Shown piece by piece: positions 8,161 through 13,169 of a stretch of 13,169 nt of DNA. The stretch spans positions 44,075-57,243 of the forward strand of contig BEXV01002349.1 in NCBI GenBank assembly GCA_003118195.1, read 5' to 3'. A program made the position numbers and the translations under genes. This stretch comes from Hemicentrotus pulcherrimus. Its lineage: Eukaryota > Echinodermata > Echinoidea > Camarodonta > Strongylocentrotidae. The notes below the pieces were generated by a model. The model saw only the letters and a list, made by a program, of their open reading frames with translations. It made no database searches and was not told the DNA's origin. Position 1 is the first letter of the stretch. Each line of letters starts with the position of its first letter.

Positions 8161-10157
8161 AAGGATTAGAAGTAATTAATTAGTTCTTGCTCCATCTAGA
8201 CCTCTGAATTATCCTTGCTAAGGTACACTTTGGTTATATAATGAGTAGACAAGTAATACGATCTCATGAATGTTAGAGCTATCATATAAAAGCATTGATT
8301 ATATATTTGTATTCATAAGTTAATTAATGTTGAAGAATCTCTAATTAGGGTTAATTTCTTGTAAAAGATTATGTCAGTAAATTTTATGAATTTATCTACA
8401 TGTATTTGGGCGTAGGTGTGATATGTGCTTTGTTATTTATTTTTTTCCTAATTGTAGTGATTAGCAAGCCATTTAGAATTAGTTATCTGAATTTAGTATT
8501 TTATACATCTCTGTACAATTATAAGGTGACTTGGAATCCCTTACAATTGGTTGCCATTTGTGTATCCAGTATATTATGATTATAAAAAGTGAGCTTGTAA
8601 TACACAGTGCAGTGAATCAACAAATAGTATGCAGTGTTAGATAGGTAAAAATGGGGTCCGATTTGCAGAAATTTTGCAAGGCAAAATAATTTGTGACTCT
8701 GTTGCTCTAATCTGCAGTCTGTTATCTAAAGCTCACTTGGTTAAAAGCTAGACCATAAATCCAGGATGGTATGACATCTCAATAAAAAGGATGAGATATT
8801 GATTTTGCTTATCAAATTATAAATACTAAATCCAGAAACTGTTACATTCTATCATAAATTATATGGAATGAGAGCAAAAGCTAACAAAATGATACATTTT
8901 CAGAAGCTTTCTGAACACGGGTAATATTAACTCCATTATTTTAAGCAAATCATTGTCCATTATTTTCAACTTAACTTCACAAGAAGCCTATTATAAAATT
9001 AGAGTTGCCAGCCTGGTAGAATGATATAAGGATAAGACATCTGTCAAGTTTAAAGGTCAAAAGAAATCTTGGCATAACACTTACTCTAAGAAGTACTTAG
9101 TAGTTCATACAACAGGCATAGTGAGATACCTGTATTTTAAAATCCAGACTTTTGATTATGATCTTTGTGGATTTGGATTTAGTGTAACATCCCTATTGAC
9201 CTCCTTGTCAGATATGTGAGAAAAAGATTAAAACAAGAGACTGAATTACACATGAATGAAAAATACTCTTGCCCCCCCCCCCCCCCCCNGTTATTTGGAT
9301 AACTAGTTGATCTTTTTACCTGTAGGAAAATTACTGTGTTTAAGAATCTATAAATATCATTCCAGGTGTTATTTGAATTGTAAAGTGCAAGCTTTGAGCA
9401 TGTATTACAGTGTGTATGGTCCATCATATATGTAACCTGTCAATTTTATAAGAAAGTGTACAAATATAAGTACAAATATAACTGTAAATACTTATTAGGT
9501 GAATTGATTCAAACAGACTTGTAGATGGCTTTAAAGAAGATCAATCTCTCGTTATGGAACTAATCAGACCTGTGTTGCACTATTTTATTAGATGATAAAA
9601 CCTCTAGATTTCAATTTCAATTTCATCTGAATTGAAAAGATTTTTGAATCTTCATTAATTCAAAGATGTCTTCTTATAACTAATGTATGGTTCAAACTGT
9701 GCAATTAGAAAGGGAAACAAATGAACGCTTTTTGTTCCTCGATCATAATTAAGCTATGTTTCTGTGCTACTTTTACATTTATCATTGAAGTTAATTGAAA
9801 TGAAACTTGTCTTGTATTGAAACATGAATCCTAAAATGTCATGTATTACATATTGTAGTCACAATTAATACATCAATAAATTCATAAACGAATGGAGTCA
9901 ATTTATATTGCTTTCTTAATCTCTTTATTTATATACTGTACAATACTCTTATTTATGTATAGAAGCAGATTTAACGTGGTTAAAAATTCTTAATTTCAGC
10001 ATATGATACAGTAGCAGAAGCTAATATGGCTCGATTCCAAAACAAAATAAAAAGAAACATCATCTGACCGTCGCAGTAAATTCTGTGTGCATCTCTCCAT
10101 TCATTAACTGCAGTGCAATATGAAATTGTATACAATATTTACATTAGACAGTTGAAT
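8161..10157. other. non-coding stretch, no gene seen
   Basis: AT-rich sequence with dispersed AATAAA hexamers on the + strand (8781, 9875, 10046) and TTTATT, the minus-strand signal, at 9924-9929. It also contains the poly-C run and ambiguous base. No exon-like or conserved coding segment was recognised on either strand. Confidence 0.65.
9272..9289. repeat. poly-C run of at least 17 with an ambiguous base
   Basis: Seventeen C residues are followed by N at 9289. The true length is unresolved in the assembly. Confidence 0.97.
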
Positions 10158-10458
10158 TATAGGGTGGCCTAAACAGAATACAACACCTGCAGACTCCACA
10201 TGATCAACACAAATGTCATTGTTTTTTGGGTTTTCTTGGGTTGAAAAATGATTTTCCAAATAAAATAAACCAAGAACATCAATTTTTGGTAAGGAGTTTT
10301 GATTCATTTTCAAAGTTTGCTCCTTTTGCTAGTGTACATGTAGTTCTGCTTGAAGCAGCGAGAAATGGATGGCTTCCCATACAATCAGCCATGTTGATAA
10401 CTACGGTCAAGAATCACATGACTGCTTTAAGGTGTTGCATTCTGGGCCATCCTGTATA
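10158..10458. mobile_element. 301-bp MITE with about 30-bp terminal inverted repeats
   Basis: The left end at 10158-10188 (TATAGGGTGGCC...AGAATACAACACCT) pairs with the reverse complement of 10430-10458 (TATACAGGATGGCC...AGAATGCAACACCT). The left copy lacks CA after TATA and has a four-base insert. Both ends are flanked by TA, and the right end gives a CAGGATGGCCC start, which resembles Tc1/mariner-type termini. No transposase is present. The 66 to 77 codon open frames on both strands within it are by-products of the element and are not annotated. Confidence 0.75.
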
Positions 10459-12058
10459 GCAGACCTATCATTAAAGTGTTCTGATTTAATAACAAATATT
10501 CAGATTGAATTTGTGGACTTAATTTGTAAAGAATGGAAGTGTGAATTAATTCAAATTTTGAAGCTTTAGTCTCAGAAAAGTATGGTAAAAGTTACTAAAA
10601 ATAAAATAATTAAAAATACCTCACTCCAATAAATAATTTTACTGTTTTCAACAAAAGGAAGTGCAATGTCAGCATGATACTAATGTACTTGTAACTGATG
10701 AATATGTTAACACAACTGGGATTCCATACAATAAATAGCTTTCCTTCAGAATTTATGCAGCTGGACTATTAGCTCAGATACAAACAAAAAAAATAACAAA
10801 ATATTACAATTTTAGATACCTTTAACAAAAACTAGCATTATATGCACTCTAATCTCTCTTGCTTTTAACATTTTCACATGGTAATGAAAGTGGTCGAAAG
10901 TGAATACATTGATCTTAAAATGCCTGGGGGTGTAATCTTTAGTGTGTGAACAATGAAATGTTATACACTTATTTCTTTGCTTTCTACATCTATTCAGCAG
11001 TAGAATGTATAGCTCTCATCACAGTATGAAAGCAAAGGTCTTAAGCAAATGCACAAGGTGAAACTGGTTACTTGATACAAAGAATTAAATATATTCCAAC
11101 CTCCCCTAGAATAAGAGCAAATCAAGTACATTTGGATTCATATCTCCTTAATAAACAATTTACAATATTATGAGAAAAGCTCTCTTCAACAGATTTCTAG
11201 TGAACATCATTTCCTTCATAATATGGTCCAGAAGATTCATGTTAAGATTGAAAAAACAAAATGTAGAGTGAGGATAGAGCTTTGTTCAGTGGATTGATAA
11301 TCCTCTGATTATTTTCTGCTCTTGCAGAATCTATTTTTATTATGGTTTTGGTTGGCCCATGAAGGCATTGACTTTATCAGGAGACTCTTATATATAACTG
11401 GATGACAGGAAGGAAAACAAAAATGTAAAGATCTTCACAAATCTACAGGTGCTACACATAAAAACTCTTGTATTTTTACAGGTATAACTATTATATGTCT
11501 ACCAAAGGCCTCAAATTATTATCTCATGCTTACCACATTGCGATTTATGCAAGATTCCATGAACTTGAATGAAATAAACAAATGTACTTTTGAAATACAA
11601 TTTCTGATTATGGCAAGAATACAAATCAATATCAAATAGAAATTTGTTGCCATTAAACTCTATAAGAAACCAAAGAGTACACATTATATGGAAACAATAA
11701 TAATTTGGTGCAGAAACACCTTAAACATGTTTTTATAAAACAGCAACACACAACTGAAATGTTCCACTTGAAGTACATGTAAATACACATTGTAAACATA
11801 TAAGACACTTCCTGTTCATGCATAAATATAACATGATTGACCTCTTACAAGAAACCTCATTTCATAAAAGAAGGCAAAACTTTGAATTCTGAAAAAAATT
11901 GATGAATTATATGGAAATGTTTTATCACCACAATTAAGAAACTATGAATCATCTTTAAATACAAACTGTACATTGGCAGCTAATAATAATTCTAACTTAA
12001 GGGCCTACTGACCAGACAATATAAAGATTCCATACAAAACCCTCAAATATGTATGCCA
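10459..12058. other. non-coding stretch, no gene seen
   Basis: AT-rich sequence on both strands with no frame long or conserved enough to call. If a minus-strand gene exists to the right, this could be its 3' UTR. Confidence 0.6.
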
Positions 12059-12115
12059 TCATCCTGAGCCCAGCCCAAAGGCAGTTCTTCTTGGATCAAT
12101 CCAACGGTTAGTCAT
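12059..12115 (-). other. possible minus-strand terminal exon fragment (speculative)
   Basis: Reading leftward from a tatcag acceptor-like site, 18 codons plus TGA encode MTNRWIDPRRTAFGLGSG. This local patch is richer in GC than its surroundings and has a balanced, coding-like composition. The frame can be extended upstream to a stop about 30 nt away. The pyrimidine tract is poor and I do not recognise the protein. Confidence 0.18.
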
Positions 12116-12834
12116 CTGATACAACATGTGCTTCATACACCATCACATAACCATTATTAATTCATGATAAATATCTGTACAATATCAAGAAATGGGTACA
12201 ACAGCATCATAAAACCATATTTCAACGTTGAGAGGTAAAATGTCTAAAAAGAAATGAAGAGATCCTAAAGAAAACAATGTAGAAGTTTGTATGGTCAATC
12301 TGTTGAAGAAATCATTTCAGAGAGTATAATCATGTAAAGGTCCTTTGCAGTCAACTGCCTCTTTTAGGAACAAGAGTTTAGTAAACTATACAAATGATAA
12401 TAGTCATATTTGTATATGTGAAGCTAAACATAAATTGTACCTTGGAAGTGTGATTTCAATTATATAATGCTTATTTGGCCCTCTGCATCCATGAAAATAA
12501 TATATGGTCTATAGAGAAGAGAAGGCTCTGTGTAGTTGTTGAAGAACTTGGACACTTGAAGAATTCGTTGAGGTAAAAAAAAAGTTAATGATATTTGTCT
12601 TGAGCATGTTCCGGGATGGGCTTGCCATTACATTGACTTATTTGCTTCTTCAATATTTGAAATTGTTGTTCTCTGGTTCCACTTCCAGGTGAAAAGTATA
12701 CCATTTTCTATGTTGTGTGTACTTGGAGAAAGTGCATCTCTGCAAGAAGCGATTTGATTTGAGATAAAATTCCACACTCAGGCTCAGCCTCACAGAGCAG
12801 ATGAGAAGTAGTCAAGCATGTTAGTTTGGTTTGG

Positions 12835-13169
12835 TCAAGGAGCTTTAGGATGTACATCATTGAATTCTTTCCCATGAATCTCTGGCGTGTATGTCAACAA
12901 AACAATCATCACCCACAGATGAAGCAAGAACTATTGCAAATAAAATGTAAACAAAACATTCAAAATTCATGAGCATTCCTTCCAATAACAACTTTTCTTC
13001 TGGTTATCAGATTTCTGATTAAAGCTTTTTACAGCATATCAGTATCCCTAACATCAAATCTAATTCTACTTACTCTCTTACAATGCACACTATTCACTCC
13101 CAGGGGAGTGTACCAACTCACTATTATATTCCAAGCGTGAGCAAGCTCAATAAGACAGAGAGACTTGCA
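12835..13169 (-). other. possible two-exon minus-strand coding fragment (speculative)
   Basis: On the minus strand a frame is open from the window edge (13169) to 13074 and ends at a strong gtaagt donor. After 143 nt a T-rich tract and caatag acceptor lead into a second frame, 12930-12835, of 31 codons plus TGA. The second part begins with a hydrophobic stretch (FLLHLWVMIVLL) and then turns polar. Both junctions are phase 0. The composition is rich in Trp, His and Cys, which is also what random translation gives, and no family is recognised. Confidence 0.15.

Noticed and set aside
10226..10569. Open frames of 66 to 77 codons
   Set aside because: They lie in or across the 301-bp inverted-repeat element, and their codons follow the TIR sequence.
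12661..12838. Minus-strand frames LDQTKLTCLTTSHLL... and ENGILFTWKWNQ...
   Set aside because: They are in different frames from each other and from the 12930-12835 patch, with no convincing splice sites to join them.
1..13169. CRISPR array, bacterial operon or defence system
   Set aside because: The window is spliced eukaryotic DNA. The tandem repeats are direct minisatellites without spacer structure.

Overview
The window is eukaryotic, animal-type DNA. It is AT-rich, with split coding regions bounded by GT/AG splice sites, a trinucleotide microsatellite, minisatellites, short inverted-repeat transposons and a tRNA-derived retroposon. The one gene I can identify is the 3' two thirds of alpha-SNAP (soluble NSF attachment protein, NAPA type) on the + strand. 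The translated exons align collinearly with the animal alpha/beta-SNAP family as I know it, through to the conserved C-terminal Asp-Leu-Arg. The organism looks like an invertebrate metazoan, perhaps marine, but the sequence does not settle the phylum.

Layout. Positions 1-699 are the 3' part of an intron that starts with a (GAT/GGT)n microsatellite. Coding exons lie at 700-880, 1604-1751, 2924-3034, 3817-3867 and 6335-6433 (TGA 6431-6433). Together they encode about 196 residues; roughly the first 100 residues lie upstream of the window. The intron at 3868-6334 is a repeat sink. It holds a TIR element (4118-4684) with a tRNA-Leu-like SINE nested inside it (4502-4624, 7-bp direct repeats on both sides), a GATA run and a 70-bp minisatellite. 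Downstream of the stop is 3' UTR or intergenic DNA with several possible poly(A) signals, a 96-bp hairpin, a 47-bp tandem repeat, an unresolved poly-C run containing an N, and a 301-bp inverted-repeat element (10158-10458). The remainder to 13169 has no convincing gene, only weak coding-like patches on the minus strand.

The most interesting observation is just upstream of the 51-bp exon at 3817-3867. Two more exon-like copies of it sit at 3662-3703 and 3736-3783. Each has an AG acceptor, an open phase-0 frame of a length divisible by three, a GT donor, and residue similarity to the main exon. The gaps between copies are 32 and 33 nt, shorter than introns that animals normally splice. The three copies could therefore not be joined to each other and would be mutually exclusive. 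This suggests an alpha-SNAP with swappable versions of one segment near its C terminus, or else two decaying exon duplicates. RNA data would decide.
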